DNA of 64,000 nt from Thermohalobaculum sp963721105 (GCA_963721105.1 CAVRHY010000011.1:1-64000); one strand, 5' to 3'; shown: positions 1 through 9,090, counted from the stretch's first letter. Notes: generated by a model from the letters alone, not told the origin. A program made the numbers and translations.

Positions 1-925
1 TCATCCGCGGGCGACTGGAAATCGTGGGTTGAGAATTGCGCGTGAGCGCGACGGTAGCAACGGGCATCGGTGCGGAGCTTTCCAAGTGGCGTAGCGCCGG
101 TGCCTGTTGCGGGTTCAGGATCTCGGCGTAGACGGCGGGCGTCATGTAGCCGATCGCCGAGTGCGGCCGCGCGGTGTTGAAGTCTTCGACCCAGCCGGCG
201 ACGACGGCGCGGGCATGGTTCATCGAGAAGAACAGATGCTCGTTGAAACATTCGTCCCGCATCCGCCCCTGAAAGCTCTCGGCGAATGCATTCTGGGTCG
301 GCTTGCCCGGCGCGATGTAGCGCCAGTCGAGGCCGGCCGCCTGGGTGAAGGCCAGGACCGCCGAGGAGGTGAACTCGGTGCCATTGTCGCTGACGATCGT
401 GCCGGGCCGCCCGCGCCGGGCGATCAGCGCCTTCATCTCCCGCACAACCCGTTTCCCGGACAAGGATGTGTCCGGGACGGCGGCGAGGCACTCCTTGGTC
501 ACGTCGTCGATGATCGTCAGCACCCGGAAACGACGGCCGTTGGCCAGTTGGTCGTGAACGAAGTCCGTCGACCAGCGGCTGTTGGGACCATCCGGCTTGG
601 GGATCGGCGTGCGCGCGACCGCGATCCGGCGGCGCGACCTGCGCCGCCGCACCGCCAGGCCCTCCTCGCCGTAGAGCCGCTGGGTCTTCTTGCGGTTCAT
701 CGTCCAGCCCTCGCCGCGGAGAAGGACATGCAGGCGGCGATACCCGAACCGCCGCCGCCGATCGGCCAGCTCCCTCAGCCGCCCGCGCAGGGCCGCGTCG
801 TCGGGACGCTTCGCGCAATAGCGGACCGTGCTCCGGTCCGCGGCAATGATGGTGCACGCCCGCCGCTCGCTCACCTCGAGGCTCGTCCTCAGATGCGCGA
901 CGGCTTCCCGCCTGGCGTTCGCCAT
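1..925 (-). CDS. IS3-family transposase OrfB (DDE integrase core), 3' end outside window
   Basis: This is the catalytic part of an IS3-family transposase (rve domain, cut-and-paste via a circular intermediate in the family). Read from an ATG at 925 it opens with MANARREAVAHLRTS and continues through STDFVHDQL (first Asp), VSDNGTEFTS (second Asp) and QNAFAESFQGRMRDECF (Glu), then RPHSAIGYMTP near the C-terminus. The frame is still open at base 1, so only the last few residues are missing. The frame does not join OrfA by a simple -1 slip at the A7 tract; the two are in the same frame, separated by in-frame stops, so either one base is wrong between 925 and 962 or OrfB starts on its own ATG. Confidence 0.85.
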   Translation of the reverse strand, partial: MANARREAVAHLRTSLEVSERRACTIIAADRSTVRYCAKRPDDAALRGRLRELADRRRRFGYRRLHVLLRGEGWTMNRKKTQRLYGEEGLAVRRRRSRRRIAVARTPIPKPDGPNSRWSTDFVHDQLANGRRFRVLTIIDDVTKECLAAVPDTSLSGKRVVREMKALIARRGRPGTIVSDNGTEFTSSAVLAFTQAAGLDWRYIAPGKPTQNAFAESFQGRMRDECFNEHLFFSMNHARAVVAGWVEDFNTARPHSAIGYMTPAVYAEILNPQQAPALRHLESSAPMPVATVALTRNSQPTISSRPRM

Positions 926-954
926 TGTCGCTCGGACCAATGGCGCGACAATGG
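922..954 (-). promoter_or_regulatory. Stem-loop at the OrfA/OrfB junction
   Basis: A perfect 10-bp inverted repeat, CCATTGTCGC and GCGACAATGG, with a 13-base loop. It begins 13 bases after the A7 slippery run of orfA, and its second arm contains the ATG of orfB. Such a hairpin could promote frameshifting or hide the OrfB start; its role is inferred from position only. Confidence 0.45.
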
Positions 955-961
955 CTCACCG

Positions 962-1228
962 TCACCATTTTTTTGTCAGCAGATCCTTCAGCCCGGCATT
1001 GTCGAGCATCGCGTCGGCATAGAGCCGCTTCAGCTTCGCGTTCTCGTCCTCGAGCGCCTTCAGCCGCCTGGCATCCGAGACGTCCATCCCGCCGTATTTG
1101 GCCTTCCAGGCATAAAACGTCGCCGACGACATACCGTGCTTGCGGCACAGCTCGGCGACCGCCGCACCGGCCTCCTGCTCGCGCAGCACCCCGATGATCT
1201 GCTCTTCGCTGAACCTGCTTCGCTTCAT
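962..1228 (-). CDS. IS3-family transposase OrfA (helix-turn-helix)
   Basis: An 88-residue DNA-binding subunit of the IS3 transposase. The N-terminal helix-turn-helix is visible (RFSEEQIIGVLREQEAG, then AELCRKHGMSSATFYAWKAK), followed by the leucine-zipper-like stretch LKALEDENAKLKRLYADAML used for OrfA multimers. It ends LTKKW. The start at 1228 has a good ribosome site (AGGAGAGGG about 6 bases upstream). The last codons form an A7 run (968-974), the place where members of this family slip into OrfB. Confidence 0.88.
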   Translation of the reverse strand: MKRSRFSEEQIIGVLREQEAGAAVAELCRKHGMSSATFYAWKAKYGGMDVSDARRLKALEDENAKLKRLYADAMLDNAGLKDLLTKKW

Positions 1229-1535
1229 ATCCGGTCCCTCTCCTGTGGTCCGGATTCCAGCAGCTCGTGGAGGAGAAACAAGGGGTCACGTCAGGCGTTC
1301 CGGTGTTCTGATCCCATTCCGTTCCGCGAAGCCTTCCACGAAGCGCAAGTTGGGCACCTCGAAGAAGCGGTCATTTCAGGGACGTGAGGCGGGAGTCACG
1401 TCAAACCCCGCTTAATTGGCGCGGTTTTTGGCCAGCAACCACCCAGCAACCACGCTGGAAAGCAGTCCGGGGAAAGAGGTGGCTCGTTTTGTCTGAGCAG
1501 TAGCCGGGGGCTGGTTAAGTGGATTTCCGCCTTGG

Positions 1536-2366
1536 TTATGCTGCCGCCGGGATTGGCTGCAGCCCGCTGAGATATGTTCGATCGGGTGTCCGCCCGCCAA
1601 GCGACGAATGGGGCCTCGTCCGATTGTAGAAGGTCAGGTAGCGCCCGATCGAGGCGCGGGCCTCGGAGACGCTGGCGTAGGCGCGGAGGTAGACCTCCTC
1701 GTATTTCACCGTTCGCCAGAGCCGCTCGACGAAGACGTTGTCCCGCCAGGCGCCCTTGCCGTCCATGCTGATGGCGATCCCGGCATTCTTCAGCACCCTG
1801 GTGAAGTCGACGGAGGTGAACTGGCTGCCCTGATCGGTGTTGAAGATCTCAGGCCGGCCGTGGCGGGCGAGCGCCTCGTCGAGAGCTTCGATGCAGAAGT
1901 CCGCGGAGAGCGTGATCGACAGCCGCCAGGCCAGGACCTTCCGGCTGAACCAGTCGATGATGGCGGCAAGGTAGACGAAGCCGCGCGCCAGCGGGACGGA
2001 GGTGATGTCCATCGCCCAGACCTGGTTCGGCCGCGTCACGGCGACCTTCCGGAGCAGGTATGGATAGATCCTGTGCCCCGGCGCCGGCGTCGATGTCCTC
2101 GGGCGTCGGTAAAGCGCCTCGATCGCCATCTTCTTCATCAGCGTCGAGACGTGCAGCCGGCCTGCCTCATGGCCTTCGGCCTTCAGGAGCCCCTGCAGCA
2201 TGCGACTGCCCGCGAACGGATACTCGAGATGAAGTTTGTCGATCCGGCGCATGAGCGCGAGATCTGCATTCGGGGCCGGCCGTGGCAGGTAATAGACGCT
2301 GCCCCGGCTGATCCCGAGTTCGCTGGCCTGCCGCGCGATCGGCAGCTCATGGGACCTGTCGATCAT
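1536..2366 (-). CDS. IS3-family transposase OrfB
   Basis: A 276-residue DDE transposase. An HTH_21-type N-terminal region (ELPIARQASELGISRGSVYY) is followed by the rve integrase core: QVWAMDITSVPLARG (first Asp), EIFNTDQGSQFTS (second Asp) and NVFVERLWRTVKYEEVYL (catalytic Glu), then YNRTRPHSSLGGRTP. The start ATG overlaps the orfA stop (ATGA), as is usual when OrfAB is made by frameshifting. OrfB is complete, but orfA is broken, so mobility of this copy is doubtful. Confidence 0.9.
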   Translation of the reverse strand: MIDRSHELPIARQASELGISRGSVYYLPRPAPNADLALMRRIDKLHLEYPFAGSRMLQGLLKAEGHEAGRLHVSTLMKKMAIEALYRRPRTSTPAPGHRIYPYLLRKVAVTRPNQVWAMDITSVPLARGFVYLAAIIDWFSRKVLAWRLSITLSADFCIEALDEALARHGRPEIFNTDQGSQFTSVDFTRVLKNAGIAISMDGKGAWRDNVFVERLWRTVKYEEVYLRAYASVSEARASIGRYLTFYNRTRPHSSLGGRTPDRTYLSGLQPIPAAA

Positions 2367-2670
2367 TTTCTTGCGCTCGGCAGCAGTCCGGCCTTGTCGA
2401 GCGCGCCCTCTAAAAAATCATTCGCCAGGGTCAGCTCGCCGATCTTCGCGTGCAGAACCTTCACGTCGATGGCCGGGGCCGCTTCGGCTTTCGCGGTGTG
2501 AAAACAGCCGTCGCCCCTTCCAGAAGCTGGGAACGCCACTGCGTGATCTGATTGGGGTGAACATCGAACTGCTGCGCAAGCTCGCTCAGCGTCTTCTCGC
2601 CCTTGATCGCAGCCACGGCCACCTTCGCCTTGAAGGCCGGGCTGTGGTTCCGGCGCGGTCGTCTCGCCAT
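2363..2670 (-). pseudogene. IS3-family transposase OrfA, frameshifted
   Basis: The DNA-binding subunit of the second IS. It starts at the ATG at 2670 after a good ribosome site (GAGGAGAGACC) with MARRPRRNHSPAFKAKVAV and the helix-turn-helix KTLSELAQQFDVHPNQITQW. After GATAVF, near 2495, the frame is lost: the expected continuation (KAEAAPAIDVKVLHAKIGEL, then FLEGALDKAGLLPSARK) is in another frame and ends at 2363 overlapping orfB. Length and frame imply one missing base or two extra bases. It may be a true inactivating change or one of the many single-base errors seen across this window. Confidence 0.75.
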
Positions 2671-2922
2671 GGTCTCTCCTCGCTTTCGGCAATCATGCCG
2701 ATGTCGCGCGGATCTTCCACTCATTGCCCCTGTGCAGATTTCCCGAGCCACCTCTGCCTGACACGGCGGAGCTGCGGAGTGCGACTTGCCCTCTCCAGTT
2801 GCGTGATTTCCGGCCGCGCCCCGGCGCTATGAGGGCGACCGGCCCGCATTCCGCCTCGTTCGCCCCTGGCGGCAATCCGGGGGCGCTTGTGAAGCGCGGC
2901 GATCCGGACTATCAGCCGCGCC

Positions 2923-3831
2923 ATGCTCGACAGTTCCGACAAGACCGGGCCCGACAAGCCGGGAGACGCCGCCGTTCTCGGGCGGCTATATGCCGGCGCT
3001 CCGGACAGCCTGGAGTTCCGGAAGCTGCGCAAGCGCCTCCTGCGCCAGACGCGCGAGGCGATCGAGACCTACGGCATGCTCCGGCCGGGGGGCACGCGCG
3101 AGCGCTGGCTGGTCTGCCTCTCGGGCGGAAAGGACAGCTACACGCTGCTGGCGGCGCTCGTCGAGCTGCGCTGGCGCGGTCTGCTGCCGGTCGACCTGCT
3201 GGCCTGCAACCTGGACCAGGGGCAGCCCGGCTTTCCGTCGACGGTGCTGCCCGAGTATCTCGCCGGCCTCGGCATAGCGCACCGGATCGAGAACCGCGAC
3301 ACCTACTCGATCGTGACCGAGAAGGTGCCCGAGGGGCGGACCTACTGCGCGCTCTGCTCGCGGCTGCGGCGCGGCAACCTCTACCGGATCGCGCGCGAGG
3401 AGGGGTGCTCGGCCGTCGTGCTGGGGCACCACCGCGACGACATCCTGGAAACCTTCATGCTGAACCTCTTCCACGGCGGGCGGCTGGCGGCGATGCCGCC
3501 CAAGCTGGTGAACGAGGACGGCGACCTGACGGTGCTGCGCCCCTTGGCGCATGTCGCCGAGTCGGACTGCGCGCGGTTCGCGAAGGCGATGGGCTTTCCG
3601 ATCATCCCCTGCGACCTCTGCGGCAGCCAGGAAGGGCTGCAGCGGGCACAGGTGAAGACGATGCTCGACGGCTGGGAGCGCGCCAGCCCCGGCCGGCGCG
3701 CCACCATGTTCAGGGCGCTGACGAACGTCCGGCCCGGCCACCTGGCCGATCCGGCGCTGTTCGACTTTTCCGGGCTGGCGCCGCGGGCGGGGAGACCCGC
3801 CATTGCGGCCACGGAAATCGAGCATAGCTGA
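2923..3831 (+). CDS. ttcA: tRNA 2-thiocytidine biosynthesis protein TtcA
   Basis: A PP-loop ATPase that thiolates C32 of certain tRNAs in the cytoplasm, using an iron-sulfur cluster. The protein is 302 residues, near the usual length. The PP-loop SGGKDS lies at about residue 68. Cluster-type cysteine pairs follow: CALCSRLRRGNLYR in the middle and CDLCGSQEGLQR further on, with LGHHRDDILETF between them, a hallmark of the family. No clear ribosome site precedes the ATG at 2923. The gene stands alone between an IS and yidC and shows no frame damage. Confidence 0.92.
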   Translation: MLDSSDKTGPDKPGDAAVLGRLYAGAPDSLEFRKLRKRLLRQTREAIETYGMLRPGGTRERWLVCLSGGKDSYTLLAALVELRWRGLLPVDLLACNLDQGQPGFPSTVLPEYLAGLGIAHRIENRDTYSIVTEKVPEGRTYCALCSRLRRGNLYRIAREEGCSAVVLGHHRDDILETFMLNLFHGGRLAAMPPKLVNEDGDLTVLRPLAHVAESDCARFAKAMGFPIIPCDLCGSQEGLQRAQVKTMLDGWERASPGRRATMFRALTNVRPGHLADPALFDFSGLAPRAGRPAIAATEIEHS

Positions 3832-3949
3832 CGAACGCGGGAAAGTGACCGGCTGAGGCCGGTCGGCGGGTCGGGTGCGTCGGCGAATCCGCTTGACCTT
3901 GTGGGGGCTGGCCGGTTCAACCCCCCGGAAACCTTCTGGAGCCTCGGGA

Positions 3950-5813
3950 ATGGGCCAGGACGACGGCAAGAATCTGATTATCGCAGCGGTGCTGTCGATG
4001 CTGGTGGTGCTGGGGTGGTACACCCTGTTCCCGCCGACACCGACGCCCACCGACGCGCCCGTCGAGCAGCAGGGCGCCGCGCCCGGAACTGCACCCGGGA
4101 CGGCACCGGCCGGGGACGGCTGGCGTGCCGGGCGTGCCCGGCGCTGCGGCCGTGCCCGGCGCGCCTGCGGCGACGGCCGCCGAGCCGGTGACGCGCGCGG
4201 CGGCACTGGCCGAATCTCCGCGCATTCCGATCGAGACGCCGTCGGTGACGGGCTCGATCCGCCTTGTCGGTGCGCGGCTGGATGATCTGCACCTCAGCCA
4301 CTACCAGGTGACGACCGAGCCCGGCTCGGACACCGTCACCCTGCTGAACCCGGCGGGCGTGCCGGAGCCCTATTTCGCCGATTTCGGCTGGGTGCCGGTC
4401 GAAGGCTCGACCCCCGGCCCGCTGCCCGACGACAGCACGGCCTGGCAGATCGAGAGCGGCGCCACGCTGACGGCGAAGACGCCGGTCACGCTGGTCTGGG
4501 ACAATGGCGCCGGGCTGGTGTTCCACCGGCAGATCTCGGTCGACGACCAGTACATGTTCACCATCCGCCAGACGGTTGAGAACCGGACCGACACGCCCGT
4601 CAGCCTGGCGCCCTATGGCCGCATCACGCGGGTCGGCGGCGAGGCGTCGACCAAGACGTGGATCCTGCACGAGGGCGCCGTCGCCTATGTCGACGACGAG
4701 CTGAAGGAGCTCAAGTACTCGGCGCTGGAGAAGCTGGAGCCCGCGCCTGGCCAGGCGGGCGGGGTCGACACGTTCCACGTCAACGAGAACGGCTGGATGG
4801 GCTTCACCGACAAGTACTGGATGACCACGCTGGTCGCCGAGCCCGGCGTGCCCTTCGACGGCTACTACCAGACCTTCCATCACCCCGGCGACGAGGAGTT
4901 CCGCGGCCTGATGCGGTTGCCGGTGGCGACCGTCGCGCCGGGGCAGACCATCGAGGCGACCAACCGGCTGTTCGCCGGCGCCAAGGAATTCTACACGCTG
5001 CGCGACTACGAAAAGACGCTCGGTATCGCCAACCTGCACTGGGCCATCGACTGGGGCTGGTTCTACTTCCTGACCAAGCCGATCTTCCAGGTGCTGAACT
5101 GGCTGCACCACCACATCGGCAACATGGGCGTGTCGATCATCCTGCTGACCTTCATCATCAAGGCCTTGCTGTTCCCGCTGGCCTACAAGTCCTACGTCTC
5201 GATGTCGAAGATGAAGCGCCTGCAGCCCGAGATGGAGAAGCTGAAGGAGCGCGCCGGCGACGACCGCCAGAAGATGCAGCAGGAGATGATGGCGCTCTAC
5301 AAGCGCGAGAAGGTCAATCCTGCCGCGGGCTGTCTGCCGATCCTGCTGCAGATCCCGATCTTCTTCTCGCTCTACAAGGTGCTGTTCGTCACCATCGAGA
5401 TGCGGCACGCGCATTTCGTCTGGTGGATCCACGACCTGTCGGCTCCGGACCCGACATCCTGGATGAACCTGTTCGGCCTGCTGCCCTGGGACGCGCCGGG
5501 GCCGGCCAGCTTCCTGGCCGTGCTGTCGATCGGCTTCTTCCCGATCCTGATGGGCATCACGATGTTCCTGCAGCAGAAGCTGAACCCGTCTCCGGCCGAC
5601 GCGACGCAGAAGATGATCTTCGCCTGGATGCCGTGGGTCTTCATGTTCATGCTGGGGCGGTTTGCCGTGGGGCTGGTGATCTACTGGTGCACAAACAACA
5701 CGATCACCTTCATGCAGCAGTACATCATCATGCGCAGCCAGGGCGTCGACATCGACCTGCTGGGCAACATCAAGTCGACCTTCAAGCGCAAGAAGGCCGG
5801 GCAGAAGCAGTGA
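3950..5813 (+). CDS. yidC: Membrane protein insertase YidC (apparent frameshift near the N-terminus)
   Basis: YidC (Oxa1 family) inserts proteins into the inner membrane alone or with Sec. The N-terminal segment MGQDDGKNLIIAAVLSMLVV is the usual first transmembrane helix, followed by a Pro/Thr/Ala-rich linker, the large periplasmic beta domain (about residues 100-350) and the conserved C-terminal core (LFPLAYKSYVSMSKMKRLQP, then NPAAGCLPILLQIPIFFSLY). The frame changes in the G run at about 4112-4115: removing one G joins the two halves perfectly as APAGTAGVPGVPG. The gene is essential in most bacteria, so a base error is the likely explanation. Upstream rnpA and rpmH, often adjacent, are not present here; a MOSC gene and engB follow. 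Confidence 0.9.
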
Positions 5814-5889
5814 CGCCCGCCGGGTCGGGCGAGCGTCGCCGGGCGGTGCGGGCCGGGCGCGGCAGGGGCCGCCGCAACGGGGGGCGGAG

Positions 5890-6651
5890 ATGAGCTGGCG
5901 TCTGGCGGAAATCTACCGGCACCCGGTCAAGAGCCTGGGCGAGGAGGCGCTGGACGCGGTGGCGCTGGTGCCCGGCCGTCCGCTGCCCTGGGATCGCGCC
6001 TGGGCGATCGGGCACGCGCGCACGGGCTGGGCGCCGGGGCGCTCGCCCTGGGCCGACAAGGGCAACTGGGTCGACCAGACCAACGTCCCGCGGCTGGCGC
6101 AGATCTCGGTCAGCTTCGACGAGGGCTCGGGCCGGCTGGTGCTGCGCCACCCGGACCGGCCCGAGCTGACCGTCCGGCCGGACTGCCGCGGGGACGACGC
6201 CGCGCTGACCGACTGGGTGGCGCCGCTGGCCGAGGGCACGGTGCGGGCTGGCCCCTACCACGTCTGCCGCCAGCCGGGCGTGCAGTTCACCGATTTCCCC
6301 GAGACGCATGTCTCGGTGGCGTCGACAGCCTCGCTGCGGGCGCTGGAGGCGATCGCCGGCACGGCGCTGGAGCCGATCCGCTTCCGCATGAACCTGTGGC
6401 TGGACGGGCTGGAGCCCTGGGCCGAGCTGGACATGATCGGGCGCGAGATCGAGGTCGGGGCGGCGCGGCTGCGCCTCATCGCCCGCGACAAGCGCTGCGC
6501 CGCCACCACCGCCAGCCCCGCCACGGGCGAGCGCGACGTGCCGGTGCCGGCGCTGCTGCGCAAGAGCTTCGGCCACATGGATTTCGGCGTCTACGCCCAG
6601 GTCGTCGCCGGCGGCACGGTGCGCCGGGGCGACACGGCGCGGCCGGTCTGA
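5890..6651 (+). CDS. MOSC domain-containing protein
   Basis: A 253-residue protein with an N-terminal MOSC beta-barrel (LAEIYRHPVKSLGEEALDAV) and a MOSC domain containing the conserved cysteine in DKRCAATTASPATGERD. MOSC proteins are sulfur-carrier or molybdenum-cofactor-binding proteins; the exact substrate cannot be read from sequence. The gene sits between yidC and engB, an arrangement seen in several alphaproteobacteria, and its stop overlaps the engB start (TGATG), so the two are translationally coupled. Confidence 0.85.
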   Translation: MSWRLAEIYRHPVKSLGEEALDAVALVPGRPLPWDRAWAIGHARTGWAPGRSPWADKGNWVDQTNVPRLAQISVSFDEGSGRLVLRHPDRPELTVRPDCRGDDAALTDWVAPLAEGTVRAGPYHVCRQPGVQFTDFPETHVSVASTASLRALEAIAGTALEPIRFRMNLWLDGLEPWAELDMIGREIEVGAARLRLIARDKRCAATTASPATGERDVPVPALLRKSFGHMDFGVYAQVVAGGTVRRGDTARPV

Positions 6652-7328
6652 TGGCCGGCGTTCCCTTCGCCATCGACCCCGCGCCGCCCGAGGCGCTGGT
6701 CGAGAGCGGTCGCAAGCTCTTCGCCGGCCCCTGCGATTTCGTGCGCGGCGTCGTCGCGATGGACGGGCTGCCGGCGGCGGATCGCGGCGAGGTCTGCTTC
6801 GCGGGGCGCTCGAACGTCGGCAAGTCGACGCTGATCAACGCGCTGACCGGGCGCAAGGCGCTGGCGCGCGCCTCGAACACGCCGGGGCGGACGCAGGAGC
6901 TGAACTATTTCGCGCTGGGCGGCGTCGAGGGTGGGGCGGGCTATCTGGTCGACCTGCCGGGCTATGGCTTCGCCGAGGCCCCGGTCGCCAAGGTGGCGGC
7001 CTGGCAGGCGCTGCTGAAGAGCTATCTGGCCGGGCGCCCGACGCTGGCGCGCGCCTTCGTGCTGATCGATTCGCGGCACGGGCTGAAGGCGGTCGACCAC
7101 GAGATCCTGGCGCTGCTCGACAGGGCGGCGGTGGTCTTTCAGGTGGTGCTGACCAAGGCCGACAAGCTGAAGCCCGGGGCGCTGGAACCGACGGCCGCCG
7201 CCGTCGCCGAGGGGCTGGCGCGCCACCCGGCGGCGTATCCCGAGATCCGCGTGACGGCCGCCGAAAAGGGCCTCGGCATCCCCGAGCTGCGCGCTTCGGT
7301 CGCCGGACTGCTGCTGTCGGAGCACTAG
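6651..7328 (+). CDS. engB: Ribosome biogenesis GTPase EngB (YihA/YsxC)
   Basis: A 225-residue TrmE-Era-EngA-EngB-Septin-like GTPase needed for 50S subunit assembly. All G motifs are visible: G1 GRSNVGKST (about residue 49), G2 region NTPGRTQELNYF, G3 DLPGYGFAE and G4 TKADKL, with the family's late VTAAEKGLGIPEL segment. The ATG at 6651 overlaps the MOSC stop by one base. In many relatives argB follows; here a 356-bp gap and an unrelated dehydrogenase follow instead. Confidence 0.93.
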   Translation: MAGVPFAIDPAPPEALVESGRKLFAGPCDFVRGVVAMDGLPAADRGEVCFAGRSNVGKSTLINALTGRKALARASNTPGRTQELNYFALGGVEGGAGYLVDLPGYGFAEAPVAKVAAWQALLKSYLAGRPTLARAFVLIDSRHGLKAVDHEILALLDRAAVVFQVVLTKADKLKPGALEPTAAAVAEGLARHPAAYPEIRVTAAEKGLGIPELRASVAGLLLSEH

Positions 7329-7684
7329 CGCCAGAGGCGCGACGCGGTGGTCCGCGGGAGCGTTTCGGGAGGGGGACGGTCGTCGCGGCTGCGGCATTCG
7401 CGCGAGGCGCTCCCGCCAGCTTTTGCGTGACATCACATCACCCGCATGGGCTCTCGTCACTTCTCGGCGCCGCTGCTATGCTACCTTGGATAGCGCGGCC
7501 CCGGCATGATCGGCCGGATCGCAATGGCGCCGGCCCGCGGATTTTCCACGCGAACCGTTGCACGAGCGGCGGCTCTCCGATTTCATGGCCGTCGGCCGCC
7601 GACAGTTGACCGCAAGACCGGCACGCCGTCTCGCGGCGCGGGCGCCCGATCGGCCGATGCCGCAAACATCGTGGGAAAGACGCA
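7329..7684 (+). other. Intergenic region, no gene recognised
   Basis: About 356 bases between engB and the short-chain dehydrogenase. Short frames on both strands lack family motifs, good starts or consistent third-position bias. The stretch around 7430-7500 is less GC-rich (TTTTGCGTGACATCACATC, then CTATGCTACCTTGG) and could hold the promoter for the dehydrogenase, but no consensus is convincing. Confidence 0.4.
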
Positions 7685-8446
7685 ATGGATATCGCCGACC
7701 GCATCGTCGTCGTCACCGGGGCCGCCAGCGGCATCGGCCGCGCCCTGGCCGAGGCCTTCGCCGCCGCGGGCGCGAAGCTGGTCGTCTCGGCCGACCGCGA
7801 CGCCGACGGCGCCGAGGACACGGCGGCTGCGACCGGCGGCGTCTGCCTGCCGACCGATGTCTCCAGCGAGGACGACATCCGCTCGCTGGTCGAGACGGTC
7901 GAGGAGCGTCACGGGCCGATCGACATCTTCTGCTCGAACGCCGGCATCCTGCTGACCGGCGGCCCCGAGGTCGCCAACGAGGACTGGCAGCGCATCTGGG
8001 ACATCAACGTGATGGCGCATGTCTGGGCCGCCCGCCACGTCGTGCCGCGCATGGTCGCGCGCGGCGGTGGCTACCTGCTGAACACCGCCTCGGCGGCCGG
8101 GCTGCTCAACCAGGTCGGCGCCGCGCCCTATGCCGTCACCAAGCACGCCGCCGTCGGCCTGGCCGAGTGGTTGTCGATCACTTACGGCGACAAGGGCATC
8201 GGCGTCTCGGTTCTCTGCCCGCAATCCGTGCGGACGGCGATGACGCAGGGCCGCGAGTCGGTCGCCGCCATCGATGGCCAGCTCGAGCCGGGGCCGGTCG
8301 CCGAGGCCTGCCTGGATGCCATCCGCGCCGGCCGCTTCCTGGTGCTGCCGCACCCGGAGGTGCTCGAGTACATGCGGCGCAAGACCAGCGATTATGACCG
8401 CTGGCTGGGCGGCATGCGCCGGCTGAACGCCCGCTTTGGCGAGTGA
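7685..8446 (+). CDS. SDR family NAD(P)-dependent oxidoreductase
   Basis: A 253-residue classical short-chain dehydrogenase/reductase. The nucleotide-binding TGAASGIG motif is at about residue 11, an acidic residue after the second strand (SADRD) suggests NAD preference, the structural CSNAGIL block follows, and the catalytic Ser (NTASAAG) and YAVTK motif come later. The C-terminal region (LVLPHPEVLEYMRRKTSDYD) resembles SDRs acting on hydroxy-acyl or alcohol substrates, but the substrate cannot be told. It is a single-gene unit with no obvious partner. Confidence 0.88.
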   Translation: MDIADRIVVVTGAASGIGRALAEAFAAAGAKLVVSADRDADGAEDTAAATGGVCLPTDVSSEDDIRSLVETVEERHGPIDIFCSNAGILLTGGPEVANEDWQRIWDINVMAHVWAARHVVPRMVARGGGYLLNTASAAGLLNQVGAAPYAVTKHAAVGLAEWLSITYGDKGIGVSVLCPQSVRTAMTQGRESVAAIDGQLEPGPVAEACLDAIRAGRFLVLPHPEVLEYMRRKTSDYDRWLGGMRRLNARFGE

Positions 8447-9090
8447 CGCGGGCGCCGGCCGGACAGCGGGGGTGGGCCCTGTCGCAGCGTCGAAATTCGA
8501 CCGTGAGTACTCTCGACCCTGCCGACGCCGACGCCGCCGCTCGCCCGGCGACCGTTGCTGACCAGCGCCTCGATGGCCCGCTTGCCCTTATAGTGGCAGG
8601 CCCTCGGCCCGGTGGTGCTGACCCATCCGCGTCAGGCGGCGGATGTGACCTCCGGGTCGCCATGGACCTCGCTGGTCGGGTTCGGCAGAAAGCGCATGCT
8701 CGACAGTTGCGCCAGCTCGAGTTGGGTCCGCAGGCCGAGGACGCAGGTCATCATCGTGTGCACCGGGTCGGCTGGCAGTGCGGTGGTGCCGGCGTGCCCC
8801 GTGACCAGTGTGGTTCTCGGCGCCGTCGTCGGTTCTTCCTCCTACTCTACCCGAACCTGACCAACACGGCTTGCGCACACCCCCCTTGAAACGGTTCCTG
8901 CAGATGCTGGAGGTCATCGTCTACCGATCCCGGCCGGCGCGGGGCGCACCCTGTCGCCCGCCGGGCAGGGTCCCGGGACGGCACCCGGCCCGGCGTCCCG
9001 CACGCCGCGTTGGGAATGGCGCTTTCACCCACTATGTTAGCGTGCTTGCGACACGGCGAAGCGCCGGCGCATAGGCAGGAGCAGAACGGC
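8447..9090 (+). other. 640-bp gap without a confident gene
   Basis: No frame here shows a known domain. The best candidate is a roughly 60-residue stretch on the minus strand at about 8648-8850 (including LELAQLSSMRFLPNP) with strong third-position GC. It is preceded by an AGGAGGAA ribosome-like site but has no start codon at the right distance and has an in-frame stop just upstream. It may be a remnant or a small gene hidden by a base error. The final 80 bases form the leader of the esterase gene. Confidence 0.35.

Larger units (their letters stand above)
1..1288 (-). mobile_element. IS3-family insertion sequence, cut by left window edge
   Basis: An orfA/orfB pair of IS3 type lies on the minus strand. 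The likely start end is at about 1288, where the minus strand begins TGACCCCTTGTTTCTCC, with the TG end usual for IS3 elements. The other end lies beyond base 1, so the inverted repeats cannot be compared and the boundary is inferred. A second IS3-family element follows less than 200 bp away; the 1289-1474 stretch between them holds no recognisable gene. Confidence 0.75.
1475..2755 (-). mobile_element. Complete IS3-family insertion sequence, 1.28 kb
   Basis: The element is bounded by a perfect 12-bp terminal inverted repeat: AGAGGTGGCTCG at 1475-1486 and its complement at 2744-2755. It carries orfA (frameshifted) and orfB on the minus strand, and its size is normal for the IS3 family. I see no matching target duplication in the three or four bases on each side, so the insertion may be old or rearranged. 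The neighbour downstream is ttcA, whose upstream region starts right after the right end. Confidence 0.85.

Noticed and set aside
9010..9090. Earlier start for the esterase at 9010
   Set aside because: The extra residues resemble translated leader, and the ribosome site fits the ATG at 9091.
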